Of a stretch of 39,521 bases of DNA, positions 32,949 through 39,521 are shown one piece after another. The translations under genes were made by a program, and so were the position numbers. The notes beneath the pieces are model-generated. The model was not told the DNA's origin and made no database searches. It worked only from the letters and a program-made list of their open reading frames with translations. The stretch's first letter is position 1. Each line of letters opens with the position of its first letter. Source of the stretch: Muribaculaceae bacterium (GTDB lineage Bacteria; Bacteroidota; Bacteroidia; Bacteroidales; Muribaculaceae); the NCBI GenBank assembly GCA_910573745.1, contig CAJSYI010000025.1, positions 1 to 39,521 on the forward strand, in the 5' to 3' direction.

Positions 32949-32983
32949 TTTGGCGGATAGTCGGAAGAAAAGGGTTATCTTTG
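32949..32983 (+). promoter_or_regulatory. Promoter of the FAD oxidoreductase-tsaB-murA-rimM operon
   Basis: TATCTTTG (32976-32983) is an ideal -7 box. The nearest upstream TTTG (32949-32952) is 23 nt away, a little longer than the usual 19-21. It stands back to back with the HAD-rarA promoter region. Confidence 0.55.
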
Positions 32984-33014
32984 CATCTCAAAACACCTGA
33001 GGATATCTTTCATA

Positions 33015-34595
33015 ATGACTGAAGACCTGAACCTACGCGTCAATCCGCGGACGGCCGCTTCTGAAAAGCTTTTGCGTTCAGAGGCCGCCGCGCGTCTTGC
33101 AATACCTGAATCGGAAGTGCACGACATCCGAATCGTGCGCCGCAGCATCGATGCACGGCAGAAACGCGTGATGGTCAATCTTACCCTCAGGGTGGCTTTT
33201 GCAGATACTGCTGAAGTAAAGCCTGACTTCGTCCCCGTGGAGTTCAATGACGTGAGCGGTTGTGAAGACACTGTCTTGATTGTCGGTGCTGGGCCTGCCG
33301 GGCTTTTTGCGGCTTTGAAGGCATTGGAACTCGGAATCCGCCCCATAGTGATAGAGCGTGGAAAAGATGTGGACTCCCGCAGGCTCGACCTTGCTTCGCT
33401 CAACAGGACGGGCACTGTTCTGCCCGACTCCAATTATTGTTTCGGCGAAGGCGGCGCAGGGACGTTCTCAGACGGGAAACTGTTTACCCGCAGCAAGAAA
33501 CGCGGCGATGTAAGCCTGATTCTCAGGCTTCTTCACCAACACGGGGCAGATGAGAGCATATTGATTGATTCACATCCGCACATCGGAAGCGACCGTCTTC
33601 CATTCATCATAAAGAGCATACGCCAGACCATAATCGGGTATGGCGGTGAGGTACGGTTCGATTCACGTGTCGAAAGCATTCTCCTTTCGGAAAGCAGGGA
33701 TAAGGCGATAGGGATAGAGACAGCCGATGGAGAAAGGCTTTTCGGTCCGGTGGTGCTTGCAACTGGGCATTCCGCCCGGGACGTGTACCGTATGCTGAAG
33801 CGTGAGGGGATATCTATTGAGGCCAAAGGCCTTGCCATAGGCGTAAGGCTCGAACATCCGCAGCATCTCATAGACTGCATACAATACCATTCGCCGCAAG
33901 GGCGCGGTCGATGGCTTCCTCCGGCAGAATACAGTTTCGTGTGTCAGGCCCAAGGGCGCGGCGTGTATTCTTTCTGCATGTGTCCCGGAGGGGTTATTGT
34001 GCCTGCCGTATCTGGGCCGGAACAATTGGTGGTCAACGGTATGTCGGCCTCCGCCCGCTCGTCAAAGAAAGCGAATTCCGGAATGGTTGTGGAGATTCAT
34101 CCCGATGATTTTCCGGAATATGCAGATCAGGGCGACCTTAGTATGCTGGCACTCCAGGAAGACCTCGAACGGAGGTTTTACGAAGAGTCCGGCAGATCGC
34201 TCAATGCACCGGCTCAGCGTATGACCGATTTCGTTGCAGGAAGGATGTCAACGTCGCTTCCTGACACATCTTACATCCCGGGGATACATTCGTCCCGGAT
34301 GGATCTTCTGCTCCCCTCTTTCATAAGCCTAAGGCTTCAGGAAGGCTTCAGGAACTTCGGTCTTCGTTCAAAAGGGTTTCTTTCTGACGAAGCTGTGCTT
34401 GTAGGACTCGAATCACGTACATCTTCTCCTGTGCGCATACCCCGCGACAAGGTTTCGTTGACCCACATAAGCGTCCGCAACCTCTACCCTGCCGGTGAAG
34501 GAGCCGGATATGCAGGTGGCATTGTGTCTGCCGCCATAGACGGCCAGAACGCCGTGCTGGCATATTACAAAAGTATTACCGAAAACGACAATTAA
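33015..34595 (+). CDS. FAD-dependent oxidoreductase (COG2509-like dehydrogenase)
   Basis: A 526-residue flavoprotein. An N-terminal region of about 80 residues (LRVNPRTAASEKLLRSEAAARL onward, alpha/beta) precedes a Rossmann FAD site, VLIVGAGPAGLFAALKALE (GAGPAG at 91-96), then NYCFGEGGAGTFSDGKL and GPVVLATGHSARDVYRML. It closes with the FAD-binding LYPAGEGAGYAGGIVSAAIDG. This arrangement matches the large uncharacterised NAD(FAD)-dependent dehydrogenase family; no substrate is established to my knowledge. It heads a seven-gene operon and is followed 10 bp later by tsaB. Confidence 0.85.
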   Translation: MTEDLNLRVNPRTAASEKLLRSEAAARLAIPESEVHDIRIVRRSIDARQKRVMVNLTLRVAFADTAEVKPDFVPVEFNDVSGCEDTVLIVGAGPAGLFAALKALELGIRPIVIERGKDVDSRRLDLASLNRTGTVLPDSNYCFGEGGAGTFSDGKLFTRSKKRGDVSLILRLLHQHGADESILIDSHPHIGSDRLPFIIKSIRQTIIGYGGEVRFDSRVESILLSESRDKAIGIETADGERLFGPVVLATGHSARDVYRMLKREGISIEAKGLAIGVRLEHPQHLIDCIQYHSPQGRGRWLPPAEYSFVCQAQGRGVYSFCMCPGGVIVPAVSGPEQLVVNGMSASARSSKKANSGMVVEIHPDDFPEYADQGDLSMLALQEDLERRFYEESGRSLNAPAQRMTDFVAGRMSTSLPDTSYIPGIHSSRMDLLLPSFISLRLQEGFRNFGLRSKGFLSDEAVLVGLESRTSSPVRIPRDKVSLTHISVRNLYPAGEGAGYAGGIVSAAIDGQNAVLAYYKSITENDN

Positions 34596-34605
34596 ATCAG
34601 ATATT

Positions 34606-35298
34606 TTGGCAACCATACTAAATATAGAAACTTCAGGAGCGATATGTTCGGTGGCCGTCAGCCAAGACGGTATGGTGGAGTATCAGCTTGAAGATCTTGA
34701 GCCGATGAACCATGCGAAAAGGCTTGCCCCTTTCATTGACAAATGCATGGAGGAAATAAGGCGCCGGGACTGGAAGCTCGATGCCGTGGCTGTGAGCATC
34801 GGTCCGGGGTCATATACAGGCCTGCGCATAGGACTTTCGGCGGCAAAAGGTCTCTGTTTCGGTCTTGGCATACCGTTGCTGACCGTTTCCACTCTCGAAA
34901 TCCTTGCGGTCAAGGCCATGTTCCGCTCTATGGACTGGACAGGAGAAGAGATACTTGTGCCTATGCTTGATGCCCGCAGGATGGAAGTCTACACTGCAGC
35001 ATACGATTTTGCCCTCAATCCGATTATTCCTCCCCAGCCACTGATACTCGACAATGAGTCATACTCCGGATTGCCGGGCGGAAGAAAAGTGATATTCATG
35101 GGGCCGGGAGCTGAAAAGGCCAAAGGAGTGGTTTCTGTTCCGGAGGCACAGTGGATGGACGGTATGGAGGCACATGCACGAGATATGACGGCACTTGCTG
35201 AAAAAGCCTTGCGAGAAGGCCGCATAGCCGACCTTGCATACTCCACTCCGGAATATCTGAAGGAGTTTCAGGCCACTGTCCCAAAAAACAAATTCTGA
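34606..35298 (+). CDS. tsaB: tRNA N6-threonylcarbamoyladenosine biosynthesis protein TsaB
   Basis: A 230-residue ASKHA-fold protein and partner of TsaD/TsaE in making t6A37 in ANN-decoding tRNAs. Signs are the N-terminal LNIETSGAICSVAVS, the HAKRLAPFIDKCM helix and the hallmark SIGPGSYTGLRIGLSAAKGL. The start is a TTG (34606), since the first strand begins at the next codons and no ATG is available before residue 25. It follows the oxidoreductase gene by 10 bp and precedes a DUF4290 gene by 23 bp. TsaC, TsaD and TsaE are not in this window. Confidence 0.92.
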   Translation: MATILNIETSGAICSVAVSQDGMVEYQLEDLEPMNHAKRLAPFIDKCMEEIRRRDWKLDAVAVSIGPGSYTGLRIGLSAAKGLCFGLGIPLLTVSTLEILAVKAMFRSMDWTGEEILVPMLDARRMEVYTAAYDFALNPIIPPQPLILDNESYSGLPGGRKVIFMGPGAEKAKGVVSVPEAQWMDGMEAHARDMTALAEKALREGRIADLAYSTPEYLKEFQATVPKNKF

Positions 35299-35321
35299 CA
35301 TTTCTCCGTTCCAAAGAAACT

Positions 35322-35915
35322 ATGTTATATTACAATACCGCGCTTCCACAGATGACGCTCCCTGAATACGGGCGCAACGTACAGAATATGGTCGATTTCT
35401 GTATGACCATCACTGACCGCGAAATACGCACGAGCTGCGCGCACGCGATAGTAAGAATCATGTCTTCCCTTTTCCCGGAACTCAAGGGAGAAAACGGAGA
35501 CAACCAAAAATTCTGGGATCATATCAACGTGATGTCGGGTTTCAAACTCGACATAGATTTCCCTTGTGAAGTGATTCAGAAAGAGAACCTCAATCCCAAG
35601 CCGGAAAAAATACCATATACGTCTTCTAAATTCCGCTACCGTCATTACGGAAAGATAATCGAACGTATGATACAGTGCGTTGCCGATCTTGAAGACGGAC
35701 CGGAAAAGGACGAGCTCGTCTCGCGCATAGCGCATCATATGAAGAAGCTGATGATTGCTCACAATGCCGAAGCGATGACAGATGCCAAGGTGCTGCGCGA
35801 TTTGGCCGCCTACAGCGACCACCGAATCGATCTCGATCCTGAGAACTATATCCTTCACGAGTTCAAAGTGATTGCCTCGCCCGCATCCTCCAAGAAAAAG
35901 AAGAAGAAAAAATGA
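35322..35915 (+). CDS. DUF4290 family protein
   Basis: A 197-residue soluble protein of the Bacteroidetes family DUF4290, recognised by MLYYNTALPQMTLPEYGRNV at the N-terminus and its fixed place just before murA. It is mainly helical and has no signal peptide. The C-terminus ends in a run of seven Lys (SSKKKKKKK), suggesting contact with nucleic acid or acidic membrane lipid; this is inference. The stop overlaps the murA start by 4 bp (ATGA). Function unknown. Confidence 0.88.
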   Translation: MLYYNTALPQMTLPEYGRNVQNMVDFCMTITDREIRTSCAHAIVRIMSSLFPELKGENGDNQKFWDHINVMSGFKLDIDFPCEVIQKENLNPKPEKIPYTSSKFRYRHYGKIIERMIQCVADLEDGPEKDELVSRIAHHMKKLMIAHNAEAMTDAKVLRDLAAYSDHRIDLDPENYILHEFKVIASPASSKKKKKKK

Positions 35916-37225
35916 GTACTTTCATTGTCGAAGGCGGACACAAGCTTAATGGTTCGATAAGCTGCCAGGGCGCGAAGAACGAGGCTCTTGAAGTGATTTG
36001 TGCCGTGTTGCTTTCCGATGCGCCGATTACCATTTCCAACATTCCGGACATTTCAGACGTGCGCAACCTCATCGGGATGCTGCGCGATATGGGGGTCAAG
36101 GTGGAGTTTACGTCCCATGACACCTGTCGGTTCACTGCCGACAATATTGACATAAGCTATATATACACGGAGGAATTCCTCAAAAAGGCGTGTTCGCTCC
36201 GCGGGTCTGTGATGATCATAGGGCCGCTGGTGGCGCGTTTCGGCAAAGCGATACTTCCAAAGCCTGGAGGCGACAAAATAGGCCGCCGCCGTCTCGACAC
36301 GCATTTTCTTGGATTGCAGAAGCTCGGGGCCGATTTTGAATATGTGCAGGAACATAAGATATATAAAATCGACGCACCCAAGGGATTGACAGGGACGTAT
36401 ATGCTTCTCGATGAAGCTTCGATAACCGGGACGGCCAACCTGATAATGGCCGCGACGCTGGCCAAAGGCACGACGACAATCTACAACGCCGCTTGTGAAC
36501 CATATATTCAGCAACTGTGCCGAATGCTGGTAAAAATGGGAGCAAAGATTGAAGGCATAGGTTCCAACCTTCTGACAATAGAGGGCGTAGAGAAGCTCGG
36601 AGGGGCTTCCCACAGGCTTCTTCCCGATATGATAGAGGTCGGCTCGTTTATCGGTATGGCCGCGATGACAGGGTCAAGGCTTCGTCTGACCGATGTCAGC
36701 GTATCTGATCTCGGCATTATGCCTGAAGCCTTCCGTCGTCTCGGAATCAACCTTATTGTGGATGGGGACGACATCATAGTTACGGAAAAAGACGGCTATG
36801 AAGTAGAACAGTTCATAGACGGTTCAATAATGACTTTTGCAGATGCTCCGTGGCCAGGACTCTCGCCCGACCTGCTGAGCATATTCCTTGTGGTGGCCAC
36901 TCAGGCCAGGGGAAGCGTACTGATACACCAGAAGATGTTTGAGAGCCGCCTGTTCTTTGTGGACAAGCTGATTGACATGGGAGCCCGCATCATACTCTGC
37001 GACCCGCATCGTGCTGCCGTGATCGGTTCAGGCCGGCTTAACAGCCTGCACGCTACGGATATGATTTCCCCCGACATCAGAGCCGGAATTGCGATGCTCA
37101 TTGCCGCTCTCGGAGCGAAAGGGACAAGCCGGATCCAGAACATTGACCAAATAGACCGCGGGTATGAAAGAATCGATGAACGTTTGAACCGTTTAGGGGC
37201 AAGAATCATTAGAGTAGACAGATGA
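35912..37225 (+). CDS. murA: UDP-N-acetylglucosamine 1-carboxyvinyltransferase MurA (Cys-to-Asp active-site variant)
   Basis: A 437-residue enzyme that transfers enolpyruvate from PEP to UDP-GlcNAc, the first step of peptidoglycan precursor synthesis. The catalytic Lys is K22 (QGAKNEAL). The loop that carries the reactive Cys (C115 in E. coli, GGCxIGxRPVDLH) reads PKPGGDKIGRRRLDTH here, with Asp at residue 121 (codon at 36272-36274). In Mycobacterium and Chlamydia this Cys-to-Asp change keeps activity and gives fosfomycin insensitivity. The repeat beta-alpha domains are complete. It overlaps both neighbours by 4 bp. Confidence 0.95.
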   Translation: MSTFIVEGGHKLNGSISCQGAKNEALEVICAVLLSDAPITISNIPDISDVRNLIGMLRDMGVKVEFTSHDTCRFTADNIDISYIYTEEFLKKACSLRGSVMIIGPLVARFGKAILPKPGGDKIGRRRLDTHFLGLQKLGADFEYVQEHKIYKIDAPKGLTGTYMLLDEASITGTANLIMAATLAKGTTTIYNAACEPYIQQLCRMLVKMGAKIEGIGSNLLTIEGVEKLGGASHRLLPDMIEVGSFIGMAAMTGSRLRLTDVSVSDLGIMPEAFRRLGINLIVDGDDIIVTEKDGYEVEQFIDGSIMTFADAPWPGLSPDLLSIFLVVATQARGSVLIHQKMFESRLFFVDKLIDMGARIILCDPHRAAVIGSGRLNSLHATDMISPDIRAGIAMLIAALGAKGTSRIQNIDQIDRGYERIDERLNRLGARIIRVDR

Positions 37226-37785
37226 TATACTCCACAGACATAGAGCAGATAGGGAAATTCCTCAAGACGCACGCACTTAAAGGCGAGCTCAACGCCCAGC
37301 TTGAAATAGACTCGGACTTCTTAAGGCCTGAAATTCCGATAATTATGGATATAGACGGTATCTTTGTGCCGTTTTATCCGGAAAGCGTGCGTCCTAAAGG
37401 GCATTTCACGTCTCTCGTGAAACTCGACGGCATAGATTCCGAGGCAGAGGCCAGGCAATTTGTCAACAAGGAAATATACGCACGCATAAGCGATGTTGAA
37501 GAGTTTGTCGGGGACGATGTAGATGATGAAGAGGGTGCTTATGCAGACGACCTTGTCGGCTATGAACTGGTGTCGTTGCCTGAAAACATCATTGTAGGAG
37601 AAATCACTGAAGTGGACTGCTCCACGGCCAATGTGCTTTTCATCGTCGATGCCGATGGAGAGAGGGTGTATGTGCCTGCCTCGCCTGATCTTATAGACGA
37701 AATAGATACGGAAAAACGTTCAGTATATATGACGTTGCCCGACGGTCTTTTAGAACTGAACCTGAAAAAACAGAACAATGACTGA
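37222..37785 (+). CDS. rimM: Ribosome maturation factor RimM
   Basis: A 187-residue 30S assembly factor that binds ribosomal protein S19 and helps mature the 3' domain of 16S rRNA. The N-terminal beta-barrel (about 1-85, IGKFLKTHALKGELNAQLEI) is followed by an acidic linker rich in Asp/Glu (DDVDDEEGAYADD) and a PRC-barrel domain (about 110-185, LVGYELVSLPENIIVGEITE ... VYVPASPDLIDEID). It overlaps murA by 4 bp (ATGA) and the next gene by 8 bp, consistent with tight coupling. Confidence 0.92.
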   Translation: MIYSTDIEQIGKFLKTHALKGELNAQLEIDSDFLRPEIPIIMDIDGIFVPFYPESVRPKGHFTSLVKLDGIDSEAEARQFVNKEIYARISDVEEFVGDDVDDEEGAYADDLVGYELVSLPENIIVGEITEVDCSTANVLFIVDADGERVYVPASPDLIDEIDTEKRSVYMTLPDGLLELNLKKQNND

Positions 37786-38110
37786 ACAGACCCAAGAATT
37801 TGAAGGATATGATGAAGATGCCGCAGTCAGCTTCATCCGTGATTATGTGCCGCAAAATGTGTCGGATCAGTATTCCGATGATGAAATCCTGTATGTCATC
37901 GATGCAATATGGGATTTTTATGAAAGACGTGGACTCACTTCCCTCGACGACATTGATGCCGATGAGGAGCTTCTTGATGCTGACGAACTCGCGTCATATG
38001 TGAAGAAGGAATTAGCACGCGACAAGGAAATCCTTATGGATCCCAAAGATGTGGAACTGATAGTGAAAGGAGAATTGGAGTATGAAAAATCCCTTGAAGA
38101 CTTGTTGTAG
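37778..38110 (+). CDS. Acidic conserved protein of unknown function
   Basis: A 110-residue, highly acidic, helical protein with no signal peptide. Segments such as DEDAAVSFIRDYVPQNVSDQ and DEILYVIDAIWDFYERRGL suggest helical repeats. I do not recognise a named family. The start overlaps rimM by 8 bp (ATGACTGA), and the downstream OmpA-domain gene begins 29 bp before this stop. Placement right after rimM may hint at a ribosome-linked role, but there is no motif to support it. Confidence 0.78.
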   Translation: MTEQTQEFEGYDEDAAVSFIRDYVPQNVSDQYSDDEILYVIDAIWDFYERRGLTSLDDIDADEELLDADELASYVKKELARDKEILMDPKDVELIVKGELEYEKSLEDLL

Positions 38111-38744
38111 GGCTTTTGCGGCGTTTGCCATATCTTTTGCTTCATTTTGTGCCGCAGCTGAAAAGCCAGCAGACTTGCAGAGGTTTGATGAGCTTGACAA
38201 TCTTTCGTTTGTCGAGATGGTGAATTCTGTGGATTTAGGAAAAAATTCGGAACTGATAAGGAAGTTTCAGGACAAGGAAGGCAAAAACCGTCTTCTGAAC
38301 GGAAGAAACATACCCAAGTCTGACTGGAAAGTGGAGTTTTTTCGTAATAAAGAGGTTCTTCTGATCACGATTCCTGCATCAAAGCTTTTTGCTCCTAACG
38401 CCACCGCCCTCAGGCCGGGCGCATCGGAATACCTCAACCCTATACGGCGTTATCTTAAGGATCCTGACATGTACCGGGTGCTTCTTGTTATGCATACTGA
38501 CAATACAGGTGCCAGTGCATACCGCGACAAGCTGACGATAGACAGGGCCGGGGCTGTATTCAATTGGTTTGAAGACCATGGCGAAGACACGCGTTATCTC
38601 TTTGATTATGCTATGAGCGACGATATGCCCTTAAAGCCAAATAATTCTGTAGAAAACCGTGCAGACAATCGTAGGCTTGAGATATATCTTGTTCCAGGGA
38701 AAAAGATGCTTGAACAGGCAAAGAAAGGCCGGATAGTCTTCTGA
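38082..38744 (+). CDS. Secreted OmpA C-terminal-like protein
   Basis: A 220-residue protein with a signal peptide (about 1-26, RAFAAFAISFASFCAAA) and an OmpA-like domain at about 92-205. The peptidoglycan-binding region is recognisable: LLVMHTDNTGASAYRDKLTIDRAGAV matches the usual TDxxG...N..LS..RA pattern, and ENRADNRRLEIYL matches the final NRRVEI motif. No lipobox Cys is placed convincingly: CCRAF at 8-9 is too early. It probably sits in the periplasm and binds the wall diaminopimelate. It is the last gene of the operon, overlapping the preceding gene by 29 bp, and is followed by a strong terminator. Confidence 0.8.
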   Translation: MKNPLKTCCRAFAAFAISFASFCAAAEKPADLQRFDELDNLSFVEMVNSVDLGKNSELIRKFQDKEGKNRLLNGRNIPKSDWKVEFFRNKEVLLITIPASKLFAPNATALRPGASEYLNPIRRYLKDPDMYRVLLVMHTDNTGASAYRDKLTIDRAGAVFNWFEDHGEDTRYLFDYAMSDDMPLKPNNSVENRADNRRLEIYLVPGKKMLEQAKKGRIVF

Positions 38745-38779
38745 CTAAGATTGCATAACAATAATATAGAAAGCATATA

Positions 38780-38822
38780 AACGAGGTTGTGTCGTCAATC
38801 TTAATTACGACACAACCTCGTT
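38780..38822. terminator. Bidirectional terminator between convergent genes
   Basis: A 16-bp stem (AACGAGGTTGTGTCGT with its exact complement ACGACACAACCTCGTT) and an 11-nt loop, followed by TTTAATT on the plus side. It ends both the murA-rimM operon and probably the convergent gene at 38874-39341. Confidence 0.88.
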
Positions 38823-38873
38823 TTAATTCTTTTGTGTCTAACAGGCTTTTATGCAACTGCCCGCAGACAAGCT

Positions 38874-39341
38874 TTACTCATTTGCATCTTTCGGCTTTTT
38901 TTCACGGCCGAATATTCCGTAGAGAATCAGAGCCAACAGTGCAAGAACGACGAGTTTGCCTCCCCAAGCGTCCCAAAACGGAATCTTATGTAATTCACTG
39001 ATGTCTTTTACACCTGCAGCTTCAAGGATTGCGGCACGTCCTTCTCCTGTATTGATATACGCGTCGATGTCGTAATAGTTTTGGTCGTCATTTGGGTCGA
39101 ATCCTACAAGCTTCCCTTTGTTTGTAGTCCAAATCGGCACAAAAGCCAGCTCAAATACAGTGTATTTGTGTCCGAGTGCCAGTTTCACGCCGTTGTCAGT
39201 CGTGAATTCGTCAGGAAGTTCGGCGACTTTCTCTATTTTCTCATGGTCTCCGTAAGTTACCGGGATACGTGGCTTTGCCTGTGCTGGCTGAGAGCATAGA
39301 GCGGCCGTTAGAATCGTGAAAAACAATAAAATCTTTTTCAT
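38874..39341 (-). CDS. Exported protein of unknown function with C-terminal membrane anchor
   Basis: A 155-residue protein. It has a signal peptide (about 1-22, ending in QPAQA), an extracytoplasmic domain of about 100 residues and one C-terminal transmembrane helix (GGKLVVLALLALILYGIFG) ending in a basic tail (REKKPKDANE). This predicts a periplasmic domain anchored in the inner membrane. No named family is recognised. The extracytoplasmic part contains KYTVFELAFVPIWTTNKGK and DPNDDQNYYDIDAY, which look like a compact beta-rich fold. A -7 box lies 42 bp upstream. Confidence 0.8.
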   Translation of the reverse strand: MKKILLFFTILTAALCSQPAQAKPRIPVTYGDHEKIEKVAELPDEFTTDNGVKLALGHKYTVFELAFVPIWTTNKGKLVGFDPNDDQNYYDIDAYINTGEGRAAILEAAGVKDISELHKIPFWDAWGGKLVVLALLALILYGIFGREKKPKDANE

Positions 39342-39382
39342 TGAGTCAAATGGTTTAGATTAGTTCTTGTGTTTTGAGAATG

Positions 39383-39390
39383 CAAAGTTA
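39383..39390 (-). promoter_or_regulatory. Candidate -7 box for the exported-protein gene
   Basis: The minus strand reads TAACTTTG (TAnnTTTG), about 42 bp upstream of the ATG at 39341. No TTTG at standard spacing was found. Confidence 0.5.
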
Positions 39391-39448
39391 ATAATTACGT
39401 CGCAATCTCCCCGTAACTATTCAGCGGACGCGCCGATGTAGTCGCCAT

Positions 39449-39521
39449 TTAGAAAAGGGCGAGGATTGCGTTGTAGGGCGAGTTGCCGTGTTTCTTTGTG
39501 GTCTCGACGATTGAATGCAGA
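39449..39521 (-). CDS. C-terminal fragment of an unknown protein, possibly a transposase
   Basis: The minus-strand frame is open from the window edge to a TAA at 39449-39451, giving 23 residues (LHSIVETTKKHGNSPYNAIL then ALF). The S-I-V-E-T-x-K-x-x-G-x-x-P-Y pattern is reminiscent of the last helix of IS66-like transposases, but the fragment is too short for a firm call. The rest lies outside the window. Confidence 0.35.
   Translation of the reverse strand, partial: LHSIVETTKKHGNSPYNAILALF

Noticed and set aside
1..39521. CRISPR array, prophage, toxin-antitoxin or retron
   Set aside because: No regularly spaced repeats, phage structural genes, reverse transcriptase or toxin-antitoxin pair were found on reading both strands.

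Overview
The window is a stretch of core chromosome from a member of the Bacteroidales, most likely a gut lineage near Muribaculaceae or Bacteroides. This is inferred from gene content and promoter style. The primary sigma factor is short and lacks region 1.1, a DUF4290-murA-rimM block is present, clpB and clpC coexist, MurA carries Asp at the usual catalytic Cys position, Shine-Dalgarno sites are mostly absent, and several promoters fit the Bacteroidetes pattern TTTG-N19-20-TAnnTTTG. No phage, CRISPR array, rRNA operon or recognisable defence island is visible. Mobile-element traces occur only at the two ends: an IS30-type transposase tail at the left edge, an 92-bp inverted-repeat element near 537-628, and a possible transposase tail at the right edge.

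Layout. 1-630: transposase remnant, a doubtful ORF and a MITE-like element. 638-807: tRNA-Ala(GGC) with its own promoter and terminator. 876-5755 (minus): operon of S1/P1 nuclease, solitary HsdR-N nuclease domain, PcrA/UvrD helicase and carboxynorspermidine decarboxylase. 5765-7171 (minus): dnaA, followed by a 417-bp gap. 7589-9979 (minus): cell-wall amidase and an MCE/MlaD lipid-transport protein. 10064-11700 (minus): primary sigma factor and a small outer-membrane protein. 11786-13273 (minus): HtrA/DegP protease. 13439-13855 (plus): CrcB fluoride channel. 13857-19410 (minus): operon of hisS, a BtuF/FepB-like lipoprotein, a FecCD permease, an ABC ATPase and a DUF3843-like protein. 19551-22956 (minus): clpC, a YfcE-like phosphoesterase and a small acidic protein. 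23062-25253 (plus): htpG. 25272-26147: cdsA. 26152-26582: VOC/glyoxalase-like protein. 26661-29252: clpB. 29390-30754: DcaP-like porin. 30948-32899 (minus): a HAD phosphatase and RarA. 32976-38822 (plus): seven-gene operon of a FAD oxidoreductase, tsaB, DUF4290, murA, rimM, an acidic protein and an OmpA-domain protein. 38874-39341 (minus): a secreted or membrane protein of unknown function.

How the genes work together. The window is rich in proteostasis genes (clpC, htpG, clpB, htrA) and envelope genes (amidase, MlaD, MurA, CdsA, OmpA-domain protein, porin). The most interesting signal is regulatory. The clpC-htpG divergent gap carries a full-consensus sigma-54 (-24/-12) promoter facing clpC and a near-consensus one facing htpG, with a TATTGaCAATA palindrome between them. 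A third near-consensus copy precedes the VOC gene. No ordinary TAnnTTTG box was found in front of clpC or htpG. I found no convincing wholly new multi-gene system; most genes are conserved housekeeping genes.
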